The notes under the pieces: model-generated
Told to the model about the DNA's origin: nothing
Database searches by the model: none
The model's input: the letters and a program-made list of their open reading frames with translations, nothing else
Position numbers and translations under genes: made by a program
Shown here: positions 7,449 to 14,900 of the stretch, one piece after another
How positions within the stretch are numbered: the first letter of the stretch is position 1
Layout of the letters: each line of letters starts with the position of its first letter
NCBI GenBank assembly: GCA_009692275.1
Contig: SHZL01000027.1
Location: forward strand, 1-16,096
Source of the DNA: Lysobacterales bacterium
GTDB taxonomy: Bacteria; Pseudomonadota; Gammaproteobacteria; Xanthomonadales; SZUA-36
Length of the DNA stretch: 16,096 nt
Direction of reading: 5' to 3'

Positions 7449-7476
7449 AATATGAGGCTTTTGCCAGACGAATCAA
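7449..7476 (-). promoter_or_regulatory. Candidate sigma-70 promoter for the glutaredoxin fusion gene
   Basis: On the minus strand, TTGATT (7476-7471) is followed after 16 bases by CATATT (7454-7449); each matches consensus at four of six positions. It lies in the 117-base gap between the orphan 399-residue gene and the glutaredoxin gene and would give a leader of about 65 bases. It was predicted by eye only. Confidence 0.3.
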
Positions 7477-7494
7477 GTTTCATCAGCGCTTTTG

Positions 7495-8694
7495 TCATTG
7501 CCGCAGGAGGCCGGCCAGGGGTTCTGCCAGCAAGCTGCGACCGCCCTCATCGTGCAGGATCGTGCCTGGAAACGAGACGGTCTTGCCTCCCAGGCCGCGC
7601 TGGCGGATGGCCTGCTGGATGTCATTCAAGCCCTGTGGCCTCAGGGGGTAGTAGTTTTCCTGCCGGCCATCGATAACCACGCTGACGCAGATAGTCCCCA
7701 GGTCCGCGAAACTGTGTTCTGTGACTTCGGCGCAGTGAGGACGCGCCGCACGGGTGCTGGTTTCAATGAAATAGGACCCCGGCAGTGCCTCTTGCGGCAG
7801 GCCGGGACGAAAAAACTCGAGCGGCACCCCGTGTGCTGCAAGCGTGGTGAGGTGCTGGCGCAATACCCGGGTCCAGTCAGCGTAAGCCCCGGCCAGCTTT
7901 CCCCGGTAACTGTCCACGTGCATTCCACTACCGGACTGCGACCAGTGGTCAAAAGTCTGGAAATCCGCCTGTACTGCGCCGCCACGCCAGGTGAATACCT
8001 GGCCACTTTCGACTTCCACCACGCATTCTTCTTTTTGCTCGCTCAGCGCGGCATCCAGCAGTTCCCATAACGGCAAAAAGCCGAAATGTTCCAACTGCAA
8101 GCGGAACATGGCGTTCAGGTCCATGAGGGTCATGAATCGGGCGTGGTTGATCCTGACGGCAAAGGCTGATTCCAGCCACCTGGCGGTATGCGCGGAGACT
8201 TGTCCCGTCTCCAGGAACGTATCTTCCATGGCGGCTCCCAACTCCGCCAACCGTGTTGCATCAGCGCTGACTGTCATGGGCAATAATTGCAATATGCCCA
8301 GCGGGATTGCATCTTCAGGCTGCAGCGCCGCTAGCGGAATCGTATTGTGCCGCGCACCGAGGCTGATCCGGACCGGACCGCCAGCGGAAGAATTGCCCGC
8401 AGACACCAGCACGTGCTCCAGTGCCGTACACACAGGGTAGCCGGGCCGCAGCACTTGGGTCTGGTCAAACAAGGCTCCGGCCGTGGCGAGACTGCACTGC
8501 GCAAAACCCGGCAGCAAGCCTTCCAGGTCCGCTGCCAGGTGCGCCAGCATCTGAACGGCCTCGCTTTCACCCAGCAGGCGCGGTCGTGCAGCACTGCTGC
8601 CGTGATAACGCGTCGCATCAGTTTCTATGGCGACGAAAAAATGGCGGAAATTCGATTGCAACATACTGATCTTGTAGTGTGTTCCGGTCGCCAT
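7495..8694 (-). CDS. Unrecognised 399-residue soluble protein
   Basis: I do not recognise this family. The reading frame is long, and its composition matches the neighbouring genes. The protein has no signal peptide and no membrane segment, so it is probably cytoplasmic. It reads as a mixed alpha/beta protein. The N-terminal part resembles 'MLQSNFRHFFVAIETDATRY'. A helical middle (about 175-225) contains FMTLMDLNAMFRLQLEHFGF. The C-terminal part holds a beta-rich segment (GQVFTWRGGAVQADFQTF) and LGTICVSVVIDGRQENYYPL near residue 340. Cysteines are few and scattered, and no nucleotide-binding loop is visible. ATG 8694 is the natural start, but the nearest GGAG is 14 bases upstream, which is long. 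It is divergent from a membrane-protein gene and lies 117 bases upstream of the glutaredoxin fusion on the same strand. Confidence 0.8.
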   Translation of the reverse strand: MATGTHYKISMLQSNFRHFFVAIETDATRYHGSSAARPRLLGESEAVQMLAHLAADLEGLLPGFAQCSLATAGALFDQTQVLRPGYPVCTALEHVLVSAGNSSAGGPVRISLGARHNTIPLAALQPEDAIPLGILQLLPMTVSADATRLAELGAAMEDTFLETGQVSAHTARWLESAFAVRINHARFMTLMDLNAMFRLQLEHFGFLPLWELLDAALSEQKEECVVEVESGQVFTWRGGAVQADFQTFDHWSQSGSGMHVDSYRGKLAGAYADWTRVLRQHLTTLAAHGVPLEFFRPGLPQEALPGSYFIETSTRAARPHCAEVTEHSFADLGTICVSVVIDGRQENYYPLRPQGLNDIQQAIRQRGLGGKTVSFPGTILHDEGGRSLLAEPLAGLLRQ

Positions 8695-8836
8695 TGCAAG
8701 TGATCAAGCTCCGTCAGAGCGTGGGATGAAGCAATCAATCCAACAACTGGAATTGCCGGATGTAATTGGCGCGTGCAGACTCGTTTTAGTTGCTACTTGG
8801 GCCGTGGCCAGCGCAACTGGATGGCGAGGTGAAAGG

Positions 8837-9214
8837 ATGAAAGCATTGCTCGGCACGAGTGCAGCGCTGGAATTGGGCGCCGGTTTGGCCGTGCTCCTTT
8901 TCCCGGAGGTTTTTGTTGACCTGCTGCTACGTGGCACGCTGGACGGACTGGCAGCGCTGACGGTGGCGCGCATTGCCGGAGCCGCGTTAACTGCGCTGGC
9001 TGTTGCCTGCTGGCTCGCACGCAATGACCCGGGCAGTGCAGCAGCGCGGGGATTGACCCTGGCGATGGTGCTGTACAATCTGGGTGCGGTTGTGGTTCTT
9101 GGTTATGCGGGAATGCAATCCCAGGTCGTTGGCATATTGCCGTGGCCGGCTGTGATTATTCATCTGGTGATGACCGTTTGGTGTGTACTGGCGCTGATCA
9201 GAAAGCCGGTGTAG
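8837..9214 (+). CDS. Small integral membrane protein, four helices
   Basis: This 125-residue protein is almost entirely hydrophobic, with about four membrane helices (roughly residues 5-25, 42-62, 72-94 and 98-120) and short polar turns. The family is not named with confidence; it looks like the small four-helix proteins often annotated only as hypothetical membrane proteins. I prefer ATG 8837 because AGGTG lies 5 bases upstream and the start MKALLGTSAALELGAGLA is typical of such proteins. The frame is open back to ATG 8726, which would add 37 residues but has no spaced ribosome binding site. The gap up to the divergent 399-residue gene (8695-8836) shows no clear promoter. The next gene starts 58 bases downstream and may share the transcript. 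Confidence 0.7.
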   Translation: MKALLGTSAALELGAGLAVLLFPEVFVDLLLRGTLDGLAALTVARIAGAALTALAVACWLARNDPGSAAARGLTLAMVLYNLGAVVVLGYAGMQSQVVGILPWPAVIIHLVMTVWCVLALIRKPV

Positions 9215-9272
9215 TAAGTACAGGCATGGGAGCTACAATGGGCGGTTACAACCAGGCAACAGGAGAAAGGTC

Positions 9273-9977
9273 GTGTCCAAGATCATAGAAAGATCAAAAA
9301 TTGGTTCGGACGGCAGGCCGCTGCCGGTATTACCACCGGTACGCGATGCACGTGTCTGGGCGCGCATGGTTCGCGTGATGTTCTACACCCCGGGGTTCCT
9401 GGCCCTGTTACTGCTCAAGACCGGCGAACCAACTGCTTTTGGCATAACGGTCGAGTTGCTGACACTCGCCTCCGCCGCAGCGGTGGTGGCAGGATTGTTC
9501 ATTGGCAGCCAGTCCATGGTCGAAGGGTCGGATGTTTCGTCCCGGGTCGGGTTGTGGAGTGGTGCGCTGGTGCTTGAACTGCTGGCTGTAGTGCCCTTTT
9601 TGGCCGCCGTTCCGCCCTTGTTCCATGAACTGGCCAGCAGTGCCCTGCTGCATGCCCGGGCGCCTAACTCGATCGGTATAGCTTTGGGTGTTTCAGAGCT
9701 GCTGCCGGCAGTTGCTGTCCTGCCCTTCATGCTGTACCAGCTTTGCGGCTTCGGCACTTTGCATTTTGTGGTTAAACCGTGGCTGAGCTGGATCATCAAT
9801 ATCGCCATTCTTGGGCTTATTATCGCCACGACAGTGAGCAACCGCCATGGCGAATATGACGACGAGAAACACTACGCTGGAGTGCTGGTAGTGCTCATGG
9901 CGCTGGCAGTGGCTTACGGTGTAATGAAGCTGAAACAGCTGCAGCGCGATTACGAAGCTCGCGTGCCGGCCGCCTAA
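9273..9977 (+). CDS. Integral membrane protein, about six helices, function unknown
   Basis: This 234-residue protein has a polar N-terminal arm of about 30 residues (basic, then PLPVLPPVRDARVW). About six hydrophobic segments follow, near 32-48, 55-78, 92-112, 137-158, 168-187 and 200-218. A charged loop NRHGEYDDEKHY (about 190-201) lies between the last two, and the C-terminal tail is charged. I do not recognise a named family, and no catalytic motif is visible. The GTG start at 9273 is well supported by AGGAGAAAGG ending two bases upstream. A TACAAT hexamer at 9234-9239 could be a -10 box, but no matching -35 is seen. The gene converges on the YkvA gene with a 12-base gap and no visible terminator. 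Confidence 0.78.
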   Translation: MSKIIERSKIGSDGRPLPVLPPVRDARVWARMVRVMFYTPGFLALLLLKTGEPTAFGITVELLTLASAAAVVAGLFIGSQSMVEGSDVSSRVGLWSGALVLELLAVVPFLAAVPPLFHELASSALLHARAPNSIGIALGVSELLPAVAVLPFMLYQLCGFGTLHFVVKPWLSWIINIAILGLIIATTVSNRHGEYDDEKHYAGVLVVLMALAVAYGVMKLKQLQRDYEARVPAA

Positions 9978-9989
9978 TCCAAGAAATAG

Positions 9990-10556
9990 TCAGAACAGGG
10001 AGAAGGACGAGCCTTTGCCCCCACTGCTGCCAGGCCCGCGCCGGCGCCGCCGACGCATCCTGGAGTGCAGTTGCCGACGGCGCTCTTCCAGCCAGGCTGA
10101 ACGTTCTGCGCCCGGGGGTGCCCCGCCACTCTGGCTGGCCTCCGCCGCGCGGAATACGCAAAAATCACGGTAGGCGTGAATTTCATGCTCCATTTCTTCC
10201 GTCACCATGTCGATCATGATGGCGTCGTCCAGGAAGCCCAGCCCCGGGATATTGTCCGGAATTAAATCTTCCGGTTCAGAGAAATACGACAGGGCTAGTA
10301 GCGCCCGTGACCGGTCCTCCTCCTCCAGTGCCCAACCCTCGTCGACCAACATGCCGATCATGGTTTCAAGCCGGTGCATGCGCTCACGGATGAAATCCGA
10401 TGTCTCGGAATGCCACACCTCGTAGAGCAACTTGCGGGCATTGTCGATAATCTCGGATTCCGGCAAGTGGGCGGAAGCCTCGCGTGAGCGGACCATGACT
10501 TCGCGGAAGTGATCCAGGTCGGAATCGCTGAGTTCGAAAGTGATCTTCATGGGCAT
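9990..10556 (-). CDS. YkvA/DUF1232-family protein with arginine-rich tail
   Basis: This 188-residue protein carries the YkvA (DUF1232) core around residues 82-118. Its key stretch LALSYFSEPEDLIPDNIPGL is followed by FLDDAIMIDMV. DUF1232 proteins often have this D-x-I-P-D-x-IP-x-x-G-x-x-DD pattern; their role is not settled. Upstream of the core is a charged helical region (about 11-80) starting with MKITFELSDSDLDHF. After the core the chain ends in a low-complexity tail with eight basic residues in a row region near 166-173 (MRRRRRRG) and Gly/Ser, suggesting nucleic-acid or membrane-surface contact (inference). ATG 10556 is favoured by AAGGA 8-9 bases upstream; ATG 10550 is close by. The gene follows the transporter operon after 60 bases and could be read through from it. 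Confidence 0.85.
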   Translation of the reverse strand: MPMKITFELSDSDLDHFREVMVRSREASAHLPESEIIDNARKLLYEVWHSETSDFIRERMHRLETMIGMLVDEGWALEEEDRSRALLALSYFSEPEDLIPDNIPGLGFLDDAIMIDMVTEEMEHEIHAYRDFCVFRAAEASQSGGAPPGAERSAWLEERRRQLHSRMRRRRRRGPGSSGGKGSSFSLF

Positions 10557-10616
10557 TTTTCTATTTCCTTTAGCGATAACAAGTAATCTGTTGCGCAAGA
10601 CCCGTATCGGTGTTTT

Positions 10617-11105
10617 TCATTGCTGCTCCCGGGTACGCGAAGTTGCGGAGCGGAACTGCCCGGGTTTGCCGGGCACGGTATAGAGGTAGCCCTCGTGCTT
10701 GAAGTCCAGGTAGCCGTCCTCGGCCGTATGAACGCGGCCTTGCAGGGCAAATGGCAGGCTGGCGATTTTGCCGCTTTGCAGGTCCGCCAGTTGCCCGCGG
10801 GCGTTTTCGCCAGGCAGCTTGTCCAGGGTGATTGTTTCCGTCGTGTTCGGATCTATGTTCAGGCTGTAAGGGCCTGAATAACGGGAAAACTCCGAGCCCT
10901 TGGAGCTTATGGTGATATCCACGGAATCAATAGCCATCGCGACTTCGTTGATGTTGCGCACATCAAAACCGGCGACCAGGGCCTGATCCGTCATCGTGAC
11001 GGATGCAATGCTGACGAAGGGAGGGTTGCCCCTGATCTTGTTGGGTGCGCAAGCGCTGCAGAGCACGAGACCGACGAGCATAAGGGTGTACAGACGTAAT
11101 TTCAT
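10617..11105 (-). CDS. Lipoprotein with WHy/LEA14-like domain, last gene of the peptide transporter operon
   Basis: This 162-residue protein has a lipoprotein-type signal (MKLRLYTLMLVGLVLCSAC, Cys19). The -3 position is Cys rather than the usual Leu, so the lipobox is slightly off. The mature part resembles water-stress/hypersensitive-response (WHy, LEA14-like) domains. It opens with a hydrophobic strand (PFVSIASVTM), then DQALVAGFDVRNINEVAMAIDSV, matching the family pattern of a beta-sandwich with an 'N-x-N' turn after the second strand. Similar bacterial lipoproteins are known but have no settled function. The start codon overlaps the upstream ATPase stop as ATGA (11105-11102), which indicates translational coupling and decides the start over the in-frame ATG 11114. 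No terminator is visible before the YkvA gene. Confidence 0.85.
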   Translation of the reverse strand: MKLRLYTLMLVGLVLCSACAPNKIRGNPPFVSIASVTMTDQALVAGFDVRNINEVAMAIDSVDITISSKGSEFSRYSGPYSLNIDPNTTETITLDKLPGENARGQLADLQSGKIASLPFALQGRVHTAEDGYLDFKHEGYLYTVPGKPGQFRSATSRTREQQ

Positions 11106-12088
11106 GAATTCCATAGATGGCACCTGACAATGTGTTTTCCACCGGTTGCGGTGGCCGTGGCAAGGAAATTATCGTGAGGATGTGTGATCTTACAATGCTC
11201 CATGACATGCGGACAACGATTATGAAACGGGCAGCCGGAGATCGGGTGCAAGGCTGATGGTGGTGTGCCCGCTGGTAGCGCCGACAACTCAGCGTTGCCG
11301 GGTTTGCATACCGCATCCAGCAAGGTCCGGGTGTAGGGATGGGCCGGGTTGTGTAACAACGCATCGACAGGTCCGCATTCCACCAACTCTCCCGCGTACA
11401 TGACGCCCACTTCCGTGGCGAGTTGCTGCACCACCGCGAGGTTGTGGGAAATGAACAGGAAAGCGAGCCCGTTCTCCTTTTGCACGGTGCGCAAGAGCGT
11501 AAGCATGCGTGCCTGCACGGAAACATCCAGTGACGACATGGGTTCATCGGCGATGATCAGGGACGGTTCCGCCAGCAAGGCCCGCGCGAGGGCAACGCGC
11601 TGATGCTGACCACCGGAAAGCTCATGGGGATAACGCGGCAGGATATCTGCCAACAGGTCCACCTGCTCCAGCACCTGTTCGACGCGGGCGCGATGCCCGG
11701 CAGGGTTGCCAATACGGTAATGCAGCAGGGGCTCAAGCAAAGTTTGCCAAATGCTTCGACGGGGGCTGAGGGATGCCAGTGGATCCTGAAACAGGTATTG
11801 AATCTCACGCCTGGCCTGGCGCAAACGCGAAGCATCGGCGTGGCTGAGGTCAAAATCCCGGTAATGCACTGATCCGGAATCCGGCTTCACGAGGCGGATG
11901 ATGGCCCGGGCCAGCGAGGTCTTGCCACAACCGGATTCTCCGACCAGGCCGAACACACGGCCGCTGTGCAGATCAAGACTCACGCCGCGAACGGCCTGCA
12001 GGCGTTCCTGGCTGAAGCCGGGAAACCGGCGCACCGCGTAGCTTACGGTCAGTTCGCGTATGCGCATCAAAGGGGAATCAGGGTTCAT
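11102..12088 (-). CDS. Peptide ABC transporter ATP-binding protein (OppF/DppF type)
   Basis: This 328-residue ATPase subunit of an Opp/Dpp-family importer has all the ABC motifs: Walker A GESGCGKTS (residues 50-58), Q-loop YLFQDPLASLSPRRS, signature LSGGQHQRVALARALL, Walker B LIIADEPMSSLDVS and the switch histidine in LFISHNLAVV. The C-terminal extension typical of oligopeptide ATPases follows, with the cysteine pattern C-x5-C-x6-C in GCPFHNRCPHVMEHC and a last Cys near the end. Related DppD/DppF tails have been reported to hold an iron-sulfur cluster. ATG 12088 overlaps the upstream ATPase stop as ATGA, and its own stop overlaps the lipoprotein start the same way. Peptide type cannot be told from the ATPase. 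Confidence 0.93.
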   Translation of the reverse strand: MNPDSPLMRIRELTVSYAVRRFPGFSQERLQAVRGVSLDLHSGRVFGLVGESGCGKTSLARAIIRLVKPDSGSVHYRDFDLSHADASRLRQARREIQYLFQDPLASLSPRRSIWQTLLEPLLHYRIGNPAGHRARVEQVLEQVDLLADILPRYPHELSGGQHQRVALARALLAEPSLIIADEPMSSLDVSVQARMLTLLRTVQKENGLAFLFISHNLAVVQQLATEVGVMYAGELVECGPVDALLHNPAHPYTRTLLDAVCKPGNAELSALPAGTPPSALHPISGCPFHNRCPHVMEHCKITHPHDNFLATATATGGKHIVRCHLWNS

Positions 12089-13110
12089 GCCGTGACGGAA
12101 CCGATGGGGTGAACCAGAGGATGATGGCAGGCGTGACGGTGTACAGCTGCTGGCATTGCTGGATCTGCGCCATGTAGAACCGGCACTTGTGATCGGCAAA
12201 GATCATCTGCGCGCTCGCAGCGCTTGCTGAAGGAACAGCCCGGCGGGCGCTGCCCGGGGGCCGGCACCGATCCGGGTATGCCCTTTACCGGCTCAACCTG
12301 TCCAGGCGACAGCCGTGGCATCGCTGCCAACAGCCCGGCAGTGTAGGGATGACGCGGGTATTGCATCAGTGCGCGCGTCGGGCCTTCTTCGCTGATTCGT
12401 CCGCAATACATCACCATGGCGCGGTCGCAGATTGCCTCAACAATAGCCAGATCGTGCGTAATCAACAGCACGGCCGTGCCTGACCGCCTTGCCAGATCGC
12501 GAAGCAAATGCAGGATCTGGGCCTGCGTTGTCACGTCCAGGGCCGTCGTTGGCTCGTCAGCAACGAGCACCTGCGGGTGGCATACCATGGCCATGGCAAT
12601 CAGGATGCGCTGACGTATGCCGCCGGACAGTTCGTGCGGATAGCAGCGCATGACGCGGGCGCAGTCGGCAAAACCGACGGAAGCCAGCATGTCGGCGGCA
12701 GCGGTGCGTGCCTGCCGGCGATTGAACTGCCGGTGACGCCGGATCACCTCCTGCAACTGGTTGCCAACGGAAAATACCGGGTCCAGCGCGGTCTGAGGTT
12801 CCTGGAATACCATTGAGATCCGGCTCCCGCGGATACGCCGCCAACCCCTTTCGTCCAACTGCGCAAGATCAAGATCACCCAGTCGCATGGCGGTGCTGCT
12901 GACCTGGCCGGATGGCCCCGGCGCTATGCCCAGCAGGGCAGCTCCAGTCATTGATTTCCCACAACCCGACTCGCCCACCAGGCCCAGTATTTCCCCGGCC
13001 CTGAGTTCAAGGCTTACTCCATCGACTACCGCCAGCCTGCCCTGCCGGGATGGAAGCGTCACGCGCAAGTCCTGCACTGCAAGGACCGGGTCTTCCGCGG
13101 TGGGGCTCAT
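12085..13110 (-). CDS. Peptide ABC transporter ATP-binding protein (OppD/DppD type)
   Basis: This 341-residue partner ATPase has Walker A GESGCGKSM (residues 45-53), Q-loop VFQEPQTALDPVFSVG, signature LSGGIRQRILIAMAM, Walker B LVADEPTTALDVT and switch histidine LLITHDLAIVEA. The C-terminal oligopeptide-transporter tail HPYTAGLLAAMP is followed by GCSFSKRCERADDLC, again C-x5-C-x6-C. It pairs with the F-type subunit to power uptake through the two permeases. ATG 13110 overlaps the permease C stop as ATGA. The frame is open 52 codons further upstream, but that part only antisenses and overlaps the permease gene and does not look like protein of this family. Confidence 0.93.
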   Translation of the reverse strand: MSPTAEDPVLAVQDLRVTLPSRQGRLAVVDGVSLELRAGEILGLVGESGCGKSMTGAALLGIAPGPSGQVSSTAMRLGDLDLAQLDERGWRRIRGSRISMVFQEPQTALDPVFSVGNQLQEVIRRHRQFNRRQARTAAADMLASVGFADCARVMRCYPHELSGGIRQRILIAMAMVCHPQVLVADEPTTALDVTTQAQILHLLRDLARRSGTAVLLITHDLAIVEAICDRAMVMYCGRISEEGPTRALMQYPRHPYTAGLLAAMPRLSPGQVEPVKGIPGSVPAPGQRPPGCSFSKRCERADDLCRSQVPVLHGADPAMPAAVHRHACHHPLVHPIGSVTA

Positions 13111-13961
13111 GCCGAACCCTGCCTTGGATCGAGCGCATCCTGTAATGCATCGATCATGAGGTTGAAGCCCAGCAAGAGCAGCAGCAGGGGAATGGCGGCG
13201 GCAAGATGATTGTTGAACTGGCTGACCAGTACTTCCTGTGTGCTCTCCGCCAGCATCAGTCCCCAACTGACCCCATCCTGCACCCCCAGGCCGAGGAAAC
13301 TGAGGATGACTTCGGTTTTGATGGCGGCAACAAATACCATGGCGGCCTGCGCCAGCAGGATGTGGCCGGTATTGGGCAAAACGTGCCGCAGCAGGACCAG
13401 GTGAGGCGGCAAGCCAATGGCCAGCGCCGACTGGACGAAGTCACGGTTCTTGAGCCGCATCACTTCAGCTCGCACCAAGCGACTGGTGGTAGTCCAGAAA
13501 GTGGCTACCATGGCGATCTGCATGGCCCAGGCGCTGGCCTGGAAAGCGAATGCCACGGCGGCGGCAAACAGGTAAAACGGAATGGAGTCGAGCACCCCGG
13601 TGATGAACACCACCCCGTCATCGGCCCAGGTGTCAGCACACCAGCCGGATATCGCCCCGCACACAGACCCCAGCAAGGTGGAAGTCAAAGCTACCAGCAG
13701 GCCGATTTCAAATGCAATGCGCACACTGTAAATCGCCCGCTGGAAAATATCCTGGCCGAGCTGATTGGTGCCAAACCAGTGCTCACTACTGGCGGACTCC
13801 CAGCGTTCGCCTGAAACCAAAGACCACTCCTGACCTGCCCATCCGAGGGCAACGGAAAGCGCGATCAGGCCATACAGGCTGACCAGGGCAAATCCCGCCA
13901 GCCCGGCGCGGTTGGCGCGCAACTTCTGCCACACCCGGTGGGTAGGTTCAAAGCCTGGCAT
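13107..13961 (-). CDS. Peptide ABC transporter permease (OppC/DppC type)
   Basis: This 284-residue inner-membrane permease has the N-terminal OppC-type helix (GLAGFALVSLYGLIALSVAL) and then the periplasmic motif EHWFGTNQLGQDIFQRAIYS, which marks the second permease of Opp/Dpp systems. The binding-protein-dependent transport domain follows, including the cytoplasmic EAA-type loop (SALAIGLPPHLVLLRHVLPN) that docks on the ATPases. About six membrane helices are visible. ATG 13961 directly abuts the stop of the upstream permease (TGAATG), and the 3' end overlaps the ATPase start as ATGA. Coupled translation would keep subunit ratios steady (inference). Confidence 0.93.
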   Translation of the reverse strand: MPGFEPTHRVWQKLRANRAGLAGFALVSLYGLIALSVALGWAGQEWSLVSGERWESASSEHWFGTNQLGQDIFQRAIYSVRIAFEIGLLVALTSTLLGSVCGAISGWCADTWADDGVVFITGVLDSIPFYLFAAAVAFAFQASAWAMQIAMVATFWTTTSRLVRAEVMRLKNRDFVQSALAIGLPPHLVLLRHVLPNTGHILLAQAAMVFVAAIKTEVILSFLGLGVQDGVSWGLMLAESTQEVLVSQFNNHLAAAIPLLLLLLGFNLMIDALQDALDPRQGSA

Positions 13962-14900
13962 TCATGCCACTCTCGGATCCGCCAACCGGTACGCCAGGTC
14001 GGCCAGTGTTTGCATCACGACAAACAGGACAGCGGTCAGGGCCACGACTGCTTGCAGTACGGGCTGGTCGCCATTGGTCGTCGCGTCAAAGCTCACTTTG
14101 CCGATACCGGGAATGCCAAAAAAGGTTTCCAGCACCAGGCTGCCGGTGACGATAACCAGGGGGATGGAAAACAGCACCCGGGTAAGCACCGCGGGGAGGC
14201 TGTTTTTCAGCACATGCCGGCCCATGATCTGCGCCGGTGAGGCGCCAAATGCCCTGACCGTTCGAATGTGTTCTCGACCCAGTTCCTCGACGAAAACCGC
14301 GCGAAAAAATCGCGTGTTATAGCCCAGGGTAATAAACACCAGTGACAGGGTGGGAACCGTCACGTAGTAAAGATAGCTGGGCAGGTCGGTCACTTGCCAG
14401 CCCCTCGCCGGAAACAGGTTCAAGCCCTGCGGCGTGCACAACAGGACCTGCAGGACGATGACAATAATGAGAAAGCTGATGCTCATGCCGGTGGCGGAAA
14501 CACCCGAGATCAAGCGGTCCAGCCGCCGGTTGCGATGCCATGCGGCGAGCATGCCCAGTCCGGCGCCAAGCAGGTTGCCGATGATGAAACCCGGCAGCAT
14601 CAAGGCCAGGGTTATGGGCAGGGAGCGCCACAGCAGGTCGATGACCTTTTCACCATTGGAGTTGGACGCACCCAGTTGCAGGGTAAACAGGTCGTGCAGG
14701 TAGTCGATGTAGCGGCTGGTGAAAGCGCGGTCGTAGCCCAGTTGCTGGTGGATTTCCTGGATCTGCGCGGCAGTAGCGTTCTTGCCCAACAGGTTGTAGG
14801 TTTGATCCGGTCCGAAATAGACCATCAACAGGAAACTGACCAGGGTAACACCAAGTATCAGCAGCAGGCCGTGTGCCAGCTTACGCAGCAGAAAGGCCAC
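13962..14900 (-). CDS. Peptide ABC transporter permease (OppB/DppB type)
   Basis: This 312-residue permease matches the first permease of Opp/Dpp importers. It has an N-terminal helix LLLILGVTLVSFLLMVYFGP, a periplasmic segment with an IQEIHQQLGYDRAFTSRYIDYL pattern (shortened homologues read LGLDRPLPVQY), and the cytoplasmic EAA loop TVRAFGASPAQIMGRHVLKN. The ending SLVLETFFGIPGIGKVSF is diagnostic of this family. I chose GTG 14900, whose G is shared with the TAG stop of the binding-protein gene (TAGTG). It gives the usual family length and has AGGA about 10 bases upstream. A start further upstream would add 44 residues unlike the family that overlap the upstream gene. Confidence 0.92.
   Translation of the reverse strand: MAFLLRKLAHGLLLILGVTLVSFLLMVYFGPDQTYNLLGKNATAAQIQEIHQQLGYDRAFTSRYIDYLHDLFTLQLGASNSNGEKVIDLLWRSLPITLALMLPGFIIGNLLGAGLGMLAAWHRNRRLDRLISGVSATGMSISFLIIVIVLQVLLCTPQGLNLFPARGWQVTDLPSYLYYVTVPTLSLVFITLGYNTRFFRAVFVEELGREHIRTVRAFGASPAQIMGRHVLKNSLPAVLTRVLFSIPLVIVTGSLVLETFFGIPGIGKVSFDATTNGDQPVLQAVVALTAVLFVVMQTLADLAYRLADPRVA

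Noticed and set aside
8726..8836. 37-residue N-terminal extension of the four-helix membrane protein
   Set aside because: ATG 8726 lacks a spaced ribosome binding site, while ATG 8837 has AGGTG upstream and a typical N-terminus. This rejection is moderate, not firm.
13111..13266. N-terminal extension of the OppD-type ATPase
   Set aside because: It overlaps the permease gene in another frame and does not resemble ATPase sequence. The ATGA start at 13110 fits the family.
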